A DNA stretch of 64,000 bases, from assembly GCF_900112605.1 (NCBI RefSeq), contig NZ_FOMJ01000004.1, forward strand, positions 124,001 to 188,000. Direction: 5' to 3'. This DNA comes from Thiohalospira halophila DSM 15071. GTDB taxonomy: Bacteria > Pseudomonadota > Gammaproteobacteria > Thiohalospirales > Thiohalospiraceae. Positions 32,851 to 42,200 of this stretch are shown here, piece after piece. The first letter of the stretch is position 1; every line of letters begins with the position of its first letter. The position numbers and the translations under genes were made by a program. The notes under the pieces were generated by a model. The model did no database searches and was not told the origin of the DNA. It was given only the letters and a program-made list of their open reading frames with translations.

Positions 32851-33529
32851 GACGGGGAGTTCCACGGTGGCCGCGACGGGACTGCGGCGGGAGGTTAGCA
32901 GCCCCGAGGGTCGCCTGACCATTCTCGATGGCGTGGATCTGGCTATCGCCGCCGGGGAGACGGTGGCCATCGTGGGCGCCTCCGGCTCCGGGAAGTCGAC
33001 CCTGCTGGGGCTGCTGGCAGGGCTGGATCGGCCCACTGCGGGCCGGGTGGAGCTGGCCGGGACCGACATTACCGACCTGGACGAGGATGGCCGGGCGGCG
33101 GTGCGCGCCGGCCGGGTGGGCTTCGTCTTCCAGGCCTTCCATCTGCTGCCGGCGCTCACCGCGCGGGAGAACGTCCTCCTGCCCATGGAGGTGGCCGGGA
33201 TCGCCGAGGCCGGCGCGCGGGCGGATTCCACCCTGGAGCGGGTGGGGCTCGCCCAGCGCGCCGAGCACCGGCCGCATCAGCTCTCCGGCGGCGAGCAGCA
33301 ACGGGTGGCCATTGCCCGCGCCTTCGCCCCGGGCCCGGCGGTGCTCTTCGCCGACGAACCCACCGGCAACCTGGATCAGCTCACCGGCGAGCGGGTCATC
33401 GACCTCCTCTTCGGGATCAACGCCGAGGCCGGCACCACCCTCATCCTGGTGACCCACGACGAGGCCCTGGCGGCGCGCTGCGATCGCCGGGTCACGCTGG
33501 ACGCGGGCCGTGTCTCGGAGGCGGCGTGA
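32843..33529 (+). CDS. ybbA: ABC transporter ATP-binding protein, LolD/YbbA type
   Basis: A 228-residue ATPase: Walker [18 protein letters not shown], signature [15 protein letters not shown], Walker [13 protein letters not shown], and switch His in LVTHDEALA, typical of the MacB/LolD/YbbA class that pairs with FtsX-like permeases. ATG 32843 follows GGAGACGCAGG. It ends in a GTGA overlap with the permease gene, so the two are coupled. Together they form the YbbAP transporter, whose substrate is not settled; TesA next door suggests lysophospholipid or lipid-related work. Confidence 0.93.
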   Translation: MNTTGSSTVAATGLRREVSSPEGRLTILDGVDLAIAAGETVAIVGASGSGKSTLLGLLAGLDRPTAGRVELAGTDITDLDEDGRAAVRAGRVGFVFQAFHLLPALTARENVLLPMEVAGIAEAGARADSTLERVGLAQRAEHRPHQLSGGEQQRVAIARAFAPGPAVLFADEPTGNLDQLTGERVIDLLFGINAEAGTTLILVTHDEALAARCDRRVTLDAGRVSEAA

Positions 33530-36030
33530 CCGCCTCCCTGCGCATCGGGCTGCGCGCCCTGGGGCGGGAGTGGCGCGCCGGGGAACTCCGGATCATGGCC
33601 CTGGCCCTGATCCTGGCCGCCGCCGGCATGGGGGCGGTGGGGCTCTTTACCGACCGGGTGGAACGCGCCCTGGAGCGCCAGGCCGGCGAGGCCCTGGCCG
33701 CCGATCTGGTGGTGGAGTCCAGCGAACCCCTCTCCGATGCCTGGGAGCAGCGGGCCCGGGAGCGCGGGCTGGCCGTCGCCCGGACCCTGACCACGGTCAC
33801 CATGCTCCCCGCCGCCGAAGGCCCGCCGAAGCTCGCGCGGCTCAAGGCGGTGGACCCCACCTACCCCCTGCGCGGCGAGATCGCCATCGCCGAGGAGCCC
33901 TGGGCCCGGGAGGAGGTCGTTGCCGGCGGCCCGCCCGCTGGGGCGGTCTGGCTGGAGTCGGGGCTGACCAACCGGCTGGGCCATTCCGTGGGCGACACCC
34001 TGCGAGTGGGTGAGGCGGCACTTACGCTGGGGGCCATCCTGGTGCGGGAGCCGGATGCGCCGGTGGGCCCCAGCGGTTTCGCGCCCCGACTGCTCATGAA
34101 TCGCGCCGATCTGGCGGCTACCGGGCTGATCACCGAGGGCAGCCGGGCCGAGCGGCGGCTCCTGGTCGCGGGGGATCGGGCAGCCGTGGACGACTTCCGC
34201 GCCTGGCTGGAGCCGCGCCTGGCCAGCGGCCAGGAGGTGACCACGCCCCGGGAGGCCCAGCCGGCCCTGGACGATGCCCTGGAGCAGGCGCAGCGCTACC
34301 TCGCCCTGGCCGCCCTGCTGGCGGCCGCCCTGGGCGGCGTGGCCGTGGCCCTGGTGGCACGGCGCTACGCCGAGCGCCACCGGGACACCGCCGCCATCCT
34401 GCGCGCCATCGGCGCCAGCAGCCGACTGGTGGGCCGGGCCTTCGCCTGGCAGCTGGGCCTGCTGGGCGTTGTGGCCGCCCTGGCCGGGATGGGGCTGGCC
34501 TGGGCGGCCCAGGCGGGGCTGGCAGTCCTGGCTGCGGATCTGCTGGCGGTGGAGCTGCCCGCGCCCTCCCCGTGGCCGGCGGCCGCCGCGGCCCTGGCGG
34601 CGGCCGGGCTGCTGGTGGCCTTCGGCCTGCCGCCGTTGAGCCGGCTGGCGAAGGTCCCTCCGGCCCGGGTCCTCCAGCGCGACCTGGAGCCGCCGCCGGT
34701 AGCGAGCTGGATCCTGTGGGGGCTGCCGGCCGTCGCCCTGGTGGCGGTGGTGGGCCAGGCGGCCGGCGAGCCGGGACTGGCCCTGGCCCTGCTGGGCGGG
34801 CTGCTGGCGGCGGTGGCCCTGCTGGCGGCCGCCGGTTACGGGCTGCTCGCCCTCCTGGCGCGAGTGGGGCGGGGGCGCGGTAGCGCCTGGCGCTACGGCC
34901 TGGCCAACCTCGGCCGCCGGCCCGGGACCAGCGTGACCCAGGTGGTGGGGCTGGGAACGGGGATCGCCGCCCTGCTCATCCTCACCCTGGTGCGTACCGA
35001 TCTCCTGGAGTCCTGGCAGGCCAGCCTCCCCGAGGATGCCCCGGACCACTTCCTCATCAACATCCCGCCGGCGGAGGTGCCGGCGCTCCGCGCCTTCTTG
35101 CGGGAGGGGGGCGTGGCCGAGCCGGATCTCCACCCCATGGTCCGGGGGCGGCTCACCGCCATCAACGGCGCGGAGCTGGAGCCGGCGGAGTACGAGGAGC
35201 CCCGCGCCCGGCGGCTGGCGGAGCGGGAGTGGAACCTCTCCCGGGCGGCGGAGCCGGGCGCCGGCAACCGCGTGGTCGAGGGGGAGTGGTGGTCGGCGCC
35301 CCGGGTGGCGTCGGGTCCGTGGGTCTCCCTGGAGTCGGGGATCGCCGAGACCCTGGGGATCAAGGTGGGGGATCGCCTCTCCTACCGCATCGGCGGGCGC
35401 GAGCTGGAGCTTCTGGTCACCAACCTGCGCGAGGTGAACTGGGACTCCTTCCGCGCCAACTTCTTCGCGGTGACCCCGCCGGGGGCGCTGGCCGACTACC
35501 CGGCGACCTGGATCACCTCCTTCCGCCTGCCGGACGGGGACGAGCGCCTGCTGACCCAGCTCAACCGGCAGTTCCCGGCGATCACCATCCTGGATACCGG
35601 CCGGATCCTGGAGCAGGTGCGCTCCATCACCGAGCGGGTGGCCCTTGCCGTGGAGTACGTCTTCGGCTTCACCCTTATCGCGGGGGTGCTGCTGCTCTAC
35701 GCCGCCCTGGAGTCGACCCTGGACGAGCGGCGGCGGGAGGGGGCGATCCTGCGCGCCCTGGGGGCCGGTCGCGGCCTGCTCACCCGGGCCACCCTGGCGG
35801 AGTTCGCCACCCTGGGCGCCACCGCCGGGCTGGTGGCCGGGCTCACCGCCAGCGGCCTGGGCATGGCGCTGGCGGTCTTCGCCTTCGACCTCCCCTGGCA
35901 GCCGGCACCGGAAATCATCCTCATCGGCGTGGTCGCCGGGGCGGGAGGCGCCGCCCTCACCGGCTGGCTGGGTGCCCGCGGCGTGGTCCGCGAGCCCCCC
36001 CTGGCGGTCCTCCGGCGGACCGGGGAGTAG
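33526..36030 (+). CDS. ybbP: FtsX-like ABC transporter permease, YbbP type
   Basis: An 834-residue inner-membrane permease with the YbbP layout: a TM near residues 20-40, a large periplasmic domain, four TMs (about 265-480, [20 protein letters not shown] onwards), a second periplasmic domain, and C-terminal TMs (about 710-815) including [20 protein letters not shown] and the FtsX-type [14 protein letters not shown] helix. A GTG start overlaps the ybbA stop. It partners with YbbA; likely handles a lipid or membrane-derived substrate. Confidence 0.93.
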   Translation: MTASLRIGLRALGREWRAGELRIMALALILAAAGMGAVGLFTDRVERALERQAGEALAADLVVESSEPLSDAWEQRARERGLAVARTLTTVTMLPAAEGPPKLARLKAVDPTYPLRGEIAIAEEPWAREEVVAGGPPAGAVWLESGLTNRLGHSVGDTLRVGEAALTLGAILVREPDAPVGPSGFAPRLLMNRADLAATGLITEGSRAERRLLVAGDRAAVDDFRAWLEPRLASGQEVTTPREAQPALDDALEQAQRYLALAALLAAALGGVAVALVARRYAERHRDTAAILRAIGASSRLVGRAFAWQLGLLGVVAALAGMGLAWAAQAGLAVLAADLLAVELPAPSPWPAAAAALAAAGLLVAFGLPPLSRLAKVPPARVLQRDLEPPPVASWILWGLPAVALVAVVGQAAGEPGLALALLGGLLAAVALLAAAGYGLLALLARVGRGRGSAWRYGLANLGRRPGTSVTQVVGLGTGIAALLILTLVRTDLLESWQASLPEDAPDHFLINIPPAEVPALRAFLREGGVAEPDLHPMVRGRLTAINGAELEPAEYEEPRARRLAEREWNLSRAAEPGAGNRVVEGEWWSAPRVASGPWVSLESGIAETLGIKVGDRLSYRIGGRELELLVTNLREVNWDSFRANFFAVTPPGALADYPATWITSFRLPDGDERLLTQLNRQFPAITILDTGRILEQVRSITERVALAVEYVFGFTLIAGVLLLYAALESTLDERRREGAILRALGAGRGLLTRATLAEFATLGATAGLVAGLTASGLGMALAVFAFDLPWQPAPEIILIGVVAGAGGAALTGWLGARGVVREPPLAVLRRTGE

Positions 36031-36033
36031 GGC

Positions 36034-36951
36034 CTACTCCGGAAGCGGCACGTCGAAGAAGCGGTGGGCGTTGGTCAGCCGGACCCGGCGGGCCAGGTCG
36101 TCGGGGAGCTGGTCCAGCCAGCCGCGGTGGAAGGCCATGATGTCGTCGTACATCGACCAGCCGTCGTTGGCCTCGTGCCAGCGGTAGGTCTCGTGGGCGT
36201 TGGCCACCGGGTCGGTGCCGGTCATGAAGCGATCCGGGTAGTCGGCGATGAGTTCCTCCCAGCCGTCGCGCAGGGTCTTCCCCTCCGGACCGGCGTCGGC
36301 CAGGCGGCCGTAGTGCCACGGGTCGCGGGCGGAGAATTCCACCCAGAGGTTGTCACAGGCGGCCACGGCCCGGCGGACCTCGTCGGGGCCGAGGATGCCG
36401 CCGGCATGGGCCCAGAGGAACTCCACGTCGGGATGATCGCCGCAGATCTCCATGGCGTAGTCGGCGCTGCCCGCCTCCACGTGGAGCAGTACCGGGACAT
36501 CGAACTCCGCCGCCAGCGCCAGCAGGCCGGCAAAGTTCCCGTTGTCCGGGCCGAAGCCGCTCCCGCCGATGTGGACCTCGCCGATCCCCTGGTATTCCCC
36601 GGCGGCCAGACCCGCGCGGGCCTCCTCCAGCACCCGCTCGTCCAGGTGCCAGCGGGGGCGGATACCGGGGCGGATGTAGGGGCTGAACAGCGGGACCACG
36701 GTGGTGGTCTCGGTGCTCGGGATCTTCAGGGCATTCTCGCTGGGCTCGGCGACCACCACCGCCAGGGAGACGTTGTGGCGCGTGAAGGCGGCGGTGACCT
36801 CCTCGGGTTCGGTGATCTCCGCCTGGTTCCAGTTGTAGTGGGTGTGGATATCGGCGAAGGGGGGCGGGTGCTCTCCGCCACCGCCCGACCCGGCGCAGCC
36901 GGCGAGCAGCAGGGCGGCGGAGAGGAACAGGCTGGTACGGAACGGGTTCAT
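36034..36951 (-). CDS. Lipoprotein amidohydrolase-like (TIM-barrel) protein
   Basis: A 305-residue exported protein with lipobox LLAGC and a Gly-rich linker. The domain begins FADIHTHYN, a metal-binding HxH at strand 1 of the amidohydrolase-2 fold, followed by VLLHVEAGS, LWAHAGG and MTGTDPVANAHE, which provide further His/Asp ligands. Membership of the amidohydrolase_2 type is secure but the substrate is unknown, and a surface or periplasmic lipoprotein form is unusual. GGAAGGA precedes the ATG. It converges on ybbP from the other side of position 36030. Confidence 0.82.
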   Translation of the reverse strand: MNPFRTSLFLSAALLLAGCAGSGGGGEHPPPFADIHTHYNWNQAEITEPEEVTAAFTRHNVSLAVVVAEPSENALKIPSTETTTVVPLFSPYIRPGIRPRWHLDERVLEEARAGLAAGEYQGIGEVHIGGSGFGPDNGNFAGLLALAAEFDVPVLLHVEAGSADYAMEICGDHPDVEFLWAHAGGILGPDEVRRAVAACDNLWVEFSARDPWHYGRLADAGPEGKTLRDGWEELIADYPDRFMTGTDPVANAHETYRWHEANDGWSMYDDIMAFHRGWLDQLPDDLARRVRLTNAHRFFDVPLPE

Positions 36952-37000
36952 GGTGGTCCTTCCGGTGCGGTGGGTTCCTTGTCTGAGGATAGCTCCCTTT

Positions 37001-38701
37001 TCAGCCCTTGCGGCGCGCCGCCTGGACCCGGCGGTAGACTTCGAGGACGGCGCGGTGGTCGCCGGCATCGGGGCTGTCCACGGCCAGCGTTCCCATCTCC
37101 CAGGGGGAGCCCGCCAGCGCTGCCTCCGCCCAGGTCAGGGCGGGGCCGCCGTGGGCCCATTCCAGGGCCGGCCGCAGCCGGGTCGAGGCGCCCTGGCGGT
37201 GCCACTCCAGCAGATCCGCCAGGGCGCGGTAGGCGCGATCCCGGCGGGCATCCCGTGGCGTCTCCCGGGCGGCCTCCAGGCTCTCTTCCAGGGCGTCGAG
37301 GTCGCCGGCGGTGGCCGCCAGGCGCAGCTTGAGCTCGCCCAGGGTCAGGCCGGACCAGCCGCTGCCCTTGTCAGCGGCGATGCCGATGAAACCGGTCACC
37401 GGCTGCAGTTCGCTGTAGCCGCCGTTCTCCAGCCGGGCCAGTAGCGCCCCCGCCTCGGCCGCCGACAGTTCGGGGCCGGCGGCGATGGCATCGCGGAAGG
37501 CGCGGCCCTCGTTATGGTTCTCGAACAGCAGGTCCTCCCGCGGGTAGACCTCGGACAGCCCCGGGACCAGCAGCCGGCAGACCGGCAGGCCCAGTTCCGG
37601 GTAGTCGGCGACCCAGACATCGAGCCCCTGGCGTTCCAGGTCGGCGCACATGGCCTGAAAGGCGGCCTCGTTGTCCCCCGGCGAGGCCCAGGGGGTGAAG
37701 TCGGGGTCCTGCTCCCCGGCCAGGTTGCTCCAGCCCAGGCGGCCGCTGCCGTCGGTGAAGTGGAGCTCCAGGTTGTGGGGCTCGGCCAGTTCGGCATCGT
37801 CGAAGGTGGGGGCCTCGAAACCGGCCAGGTGCGTGCCCCGGCCCTGGAGGAGTTCGGTGGTCGCCCGTTCCAGGGCGACGCCGAAGTCCGGGTGGGCGCC
37901 AAAGGAGGCGATGACGCCGCCGTCCCGCGGGTGGCGCACCACCACGCCGGCCACCGGGAAACGGCCGCCGGCGGAGGCATCCACCGCCCTCGGCCGGAAG
38001 CCGCGCTGGCGCAATGCCGCCAGCGCCCGGGTAACAGCTGGATAACGCTCGACGATGGCCTCCGGCAGCGGCGGCATGGGCGCCGCCTCCGCCAGCAGAG
38101 TGGCCCGGGCCGCCCGTTCCAGCACCTCGGAGAGCGCCTGGACCCGCGCCTCCGCCGGGGTGTTGCCGGCGGCCATGCCGTTACTGGCATAGAGGGAGGC
38201 GAGGATATTGGCCGGGAAGTAGCGCGTGGCCCCGTCCCGATGCCGGGTAAAGGGCAGCGCGGTAATCCGGTCGCCGTCGCTGTTGCGCTCGTGCAGCGCG
38301 GCCGCATCCAGCTCGCCGTCGGGGTCGTACCAGGCCAGCAGTTCCGGATCCAGGCACTGCTCGCGCCAGCGCGCCGGGTCCACCGAGCGCTCGTCGGGGT
38401 GGAAGAGGAAGTCGCCGGCCGCCGGGGCCAGGTAGTAGTCCGTGAAGAAGTAGCCGGTGGCCAGCCGCTCCACGAACTCCCCCAGGGCGCTGGCCAGGCA
38501 GGCGCGCCGGCCGGTCCCCTTGCCGTTACTGAACAGGCGCCCGCAGTCACGGGCACGCAGGTGCAGGGACCAGACGCCGGGCACCGGTCGTTGCCAGCCG
38601 GTGGTGCGTACGCCAATACGAAGCCCGCGCAGGCTGTGGCCCACGCGGGCGACGGTTTGTTCCGGGGCGGCGTCCTTGCCGGGGATCCGTGTTGTGTGCA
38701 A
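37001..38701 (-). CDS. ycaO: YcaO-domain protein (RimO accessory factor type)
   Basis: A 566-residue protein close in length to E. coli YcaO (about 586), which supports beta-methylthiolation of ribosomal protein S12. The YcaO ATP-binding signature SNGKGTGRRACLASALGEFV lies at about residues 58-77, with the ATP/Mg acidic residues in EFVERL and later NTPAEARVQALSEVLERAA. The C-terminal part is helical as in the E. coli protein. A TTG at 38701 is assumed; GTG 38644 is the alternative and neither has a good ribosome site. No RiPP precursor or partner cyclodehydratase gene is nearby, so the RimO-accessory role is preferred. Confidence 0.9.
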   Translation of the reverse strand: MHTTRIPGKDAAPEQTVARVGHSLRGLRIGVRTTGWQRPVPGVWSLHLRARDCGRLFSNGKGTGRRACLASALGEFVERLATGYFFTDYYLAPAAGDFLFHPDERSVDPARWREQCLDPELLAWYDPDGELDAAALHERNSDGDRITALPFTRHRDGATRYFPANILASLYASNGMAAGNTPAEARVQALSEVLERAARATLLAEAAPMPPLPEAIVERYPAVTRALAALRQRGFRPRAVDASAGGRFPVAGVVVRHPRDGGVIASFGAHPDFGVALERATTELLQGRGTHLAGFEAPTFDDAELAEPHNLELHFTDGSGRLGWSNLAGEQDPDFTPWASPGDNEAAFQAMCADLERQGLDVWVADYPELGLPVCRLLVPGLSEVYPREDLLFENHNEGRAFRDAIAAGPELSAAEAGALLARLENGGYSELQPVTGFIGIAADKGSGWSGLTLGELKLRLAATAGDLDALEESLEAARETPRDARRDRAYRALADLLEWHRQGASTRLRPALEWAHGGPALTWAEAALAGSPWEMGTLAVDSPDAGDHRAVLEVYRRVQAARRKG

Positions 38702-38754
38702 GTTACGGTCTGCCGTTGGGGTAACAGACCGTCATGCTACTCCCCGGGGCGGTC

Positions 38755-39054
38755 TCAGGCCATGTTGTAGCGCTTGAGCTTGGTGCGCAGGGTACCGCGG
38801 CTGATGCCGAGGATCTCCGAGGCGCGGCTCTGGTTACCGCGGGTGTAGATCATCACCGTCTCCAGCAGGGGCGGCTCCACCTGATCCAGTACCCGGCGGT
38901 AGAGTTCGTTGGGGGCGTGGCCGTCGAGTTCGGCGAAGTAACGCGACAGCGCCTTCTCCAGACAGACGTCCAGGCGCGGGGGGCGGTGGGTCCCCATCTC
39001 GGTGGTGGGGGTCGGCTGCTCGGTATTCAGTCCATGGTGAGTCTGGGTATACAT
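38755..39054 (-). CDS. fis: DNA-binding protein Fis
   Basis: A 99-residue nucleoid-associated factor, the normal Fis size. The C-terminal recognition helix-turn-helix NQSRASEILGISRGTLRTKL with KRYNM closely matches enterobacterial Fis, and the central helix LDQVEPPLLETVMIYT carries the dimer core. ATG 39054 has AGGAGG at good spacing; a longer form is less likely. It is not preceded by dusB, unlike in enterobacteria, and is followed by ycaO. The upstream 185 bases hold repeated CCGTTA boxes. Confidence 0.95.
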   Translation of the reverse strand: MYTQTHHGLNTEQPTPTTEMGTHRPPRLDVCLEKALSRYFAELDGHAPNELYRRVLDQVEPPLLETVMIYTRGNQSRASEILGISRGTLRTKLKRYNMA

Positions 39055-39110
39055 CACTGATTCCTCCTGGAAGGACATTGCCGCTAGGGACGTGAGAGAA
39101 ACTAGCAGCC

Positions 39111-39154
39111 GACCGTTAGATGACCGTTATTTCGCCTCTCGTGCCCGGTAACGG
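39111..39154. promoter_or_regulatory. Cluster of three CCGTTA boxes in the fis / glutamate dehydrogenase divergent region
   Basis: GACCGTTA occurs twice in direct orientation at an 11-base period (39111-39118 and 39122-39129), and an inverted copy TAACGG lies at 39149-39154. The 11-base spacing places the boxes on the same face of the helix. It could be a regulator site for either divergent gene. Confidence 0.4.
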
Positions 39155-39239
39155 CCGATGTTCGCTCGATCGGTACCATTGCTTGCCGCCCCCCTGTGGC
39201 GGGGTTAGGGTCGGATCCAGAGACGGGTGAGGAGGGTCC

Positions 39240-42200
39240 ATGGAACGCGAACCCGAACAGCAGTGGATAACGATACGGCGCCGGGCCGAGGAGGAGGCCA
39301 GCGCCGGCTTCGTCGCCTTCGTGGAGGCGTGCTACGCCGGCATGGCGGCGGAGGACCTGGCCGAGCGCAGCCCCGAGGATCTGGTCGGCGCCGCCCGCGC
39401 CCACTGGGCCCTGCTCCACCAGCCGCGCCGCCCCGGGGAGCGCCACCTGCGCGTCCACAACCCGGATCGGGAGGTCGATGGCTGGTGGAGCCCCCACACC
39501 GTGGTGGAGCTGGTCCAGGCCGATCGCCCCTTCCTGGTGGACTCCCTGCGCCTGGCCCTGAATCGCCACGGCCTCGCCATTCACTGGACGGTGCATCCCG
39601 TGGTCGCCGTGGAGCGGGATGCCGAGGGCGCCGTCCTCGCCACCGGCCGGGGCGAGCCGGAGGCGGTGCTGCGCCTGGAGGTGGATCGCCGCGCCGACAC
39701 GGATAACGCCGCCCTGGCCGGGGAGCTGGAGGCGGTCCTGGCGACGCTGGACGCCGTGGTGGACGACTGGCAACCCATGGTGGCCCGGCTGGAGGAGGCT
39801 GCGGCCGCCATGGGAGGAGCGCCGGTGGCCGGTGCCGGGGAGGCCGCCGAGTTCCTGCGCTGGCTGGCCGGCGACCACTTTACCCTCCTGGGCTATCGCG
39901 CCCACACCCTGGAGATGGATGCCGACGGCCCGCACCTGTGCGTGGAGGCGCACTCGGGGCTGGGCATGCTGCGCGGGCCCGAGGCCCATCGGCGCTCCAC
40001 CACCTTCGATGCCCTGCCCCGCGCCTACCGGGAGGAGGCCACGCGGCCGGAGCCGCTGCTCATCACCAAGAGCCGGCGCCGCTCCACCATCCACCGCCAG
40101 GGCTACCTGGACATGGTCGGCGTCCGTCGCTTCGACGAGCAGGGCCGGGTGGTCGGGGAATGGCGCTTCCTGGGCCTGTTCACCTCCAACGCCCACCACG
40201 AGCGCCCCCACCGGATCCCGCTGCTGCGGGAGAAGGTCGCGGCGGTGATGGAGCGCTCCGGCCTGGAGCCGCGCAGCCACGCCGGCAAGGCGCTCTACAA
40301 CACCCTGGAGACCCTGCCCCGGGACGAACTCTTCCAGGCCGATAGCGAACAGCTCCTGGCGGCGGCGCGAGCCATCGTCCAGCTGCAGGAGCGCCAGCGG
40401 GTGCGTCTGGTGCTGCGCCCGGACCCCTTCGGCCGCTTCATGGCGGCGCTGGTCCACGTCCCCCGGGAGGACTTCGACACCCGCCTGCGCCTGGCCATCC
40501 AGTCCCTGCTTACCGCCGAACTGGGTGCCCACGGCGTGGACGTCAGCGTCTGGCTGGACGACTCGGAGCTGGCCCGGGTCTATCTCCTGCTCCATACCGA
40601 CCCGGCCGCCTTCCCCGAGCCGGATGTCCGCGAGCTGGAGGAGCGGCTGGCGGCGCTGGCCCGGGGCTGGGGCAAGCGGCTGGGGGCCGAGCTCATCCAG
40701 CTCCACGGCGAGGCCCGGGGGCTGGCGCTGGAGGAGCGCTATCGCGACGCCTTCCCCGCCTCCTATCGCGACCAGCACCGGGTGGAGACCGCCGCCGCCG
40801 ACATCGATCGCATGGAGCGGCTGGCCGCCTCGGGCGGCATGGCCACCGCGCTGGAGCTGGGCGGCCCCGGCGGTCTGCGGCTGCGCCTGCTGCGGACGGA
40901 GCGGCCCTTCGGCCTCTCCGATCTGCTGCCGGTGCTGGAGCACCTGGGTGTGCGGGTGGCGGACCAGCAGTCCCACGCCCTGCGCCCGGCCGAGGGCGGT
41001 GTGATCTGGCTGCAGGACCTGGGGCTGGAAGGCGGTCCGGCGGAGGATGCCAGCGGCGAGCGGGCGGATGCCTTCCGGGAGGCCTTCCAGCGGGTCTGGA
41101 ACGGCGAGGCCGAGGACGACGACTTCAACCGCCTGGTCCTCCACGCCGGCCTGGACTGGCGCGAGGCGGATCTGCTGCGCGCCGCCCACCGCTGGCTCCA
41201 CCAGACCGGCCTGCCCTTCGGCCAGGGTTTTACCGCCCGCGCCCTGGCGGAGCAGGGTCAGATCGCCCGGCTCCTGGTGGACCTCTTCAATACCCGCTTC
41301 GACCCGGCGCTGGACGAGGCGACCCGGACCCAGCGGACCGAGCGGCTCACCGACGGGATCGAACGCTCCCTGGAGGCGGTCCCCGGGGCCGATACCGACC
41401 GCGTCCTGCGCCGGCTGCTGGCACTGGTCCAGGCCACGGTGCGCACCAACCGCTTCCGCAGCGACGTGCCGGCCCTGGCGCTGAAGATCGAATCCCGCCG
41501 GCTGAGTGAGCTGCCGGAGCCGCGCCCCGCCCACGAGATCTTCGTCCACGCCCCCCACGTGGAGGGCGTCCACCTGCGCGGCGGTGACGTCGCCCGGGGC
41601 GGGATCCGCTGGTCCGACCGGCGGGCCGACTACCGCACCGAGGTCCTGGGACTGATGAAGACCCAGATGGTAAAGAATGCCGTCATCGTGCCGGTGGGCG
41701 CCAAGGGCGGCTTCGTGGTCAAGGGCCCGCGCCCCGGCGAGGAGGAGCCGGTGGCCGGCGAGGCCGCCTACGCCGACTGGATCCGCGCCCTCCTCTCGGT
41801 GACCGACAACCTGGATGGCGAGGATCGGGCCGTGCCGCCGGCGGAGGTAGTCCGCCACGATGGCGATGACCCCTACTTCGTGGTGGCCGCCGACAAGGGC
41901 ACGGCCACCTTCTCGGACACCGCCAACGCCATCGCCACCGAGGCCGGCTTCTGGCTGGGGGACGCCTTCGCCTCCGGCGGCTCCGCCGGCTACGACCACA
42001 AGGCGCTGGGGATCACCGCCCGGGGTGCCTGGGAGTCGGTGCGCCGCCACTTCCGCGAGCTGGACCGCGACCCCGAGCGGGACCCGGTGACGGTGGTGGG
42101 GATCGGCTCCATGAACGGGGACGTCTTCGGCAACGGCCTGCTGCGCTCGCGCACCGTGCAGCTCGTCGGCGCCTTCACCCACCGCGAGATCTTCCTGGAC

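Noticed and set aside
37001-38701. YcaO as part of an azoline RiPP cluster
   Set aside because: No precursor peptide, dehydrogenase or partner protein is nearby, and length and C-terminus match the RimO-accessory type.
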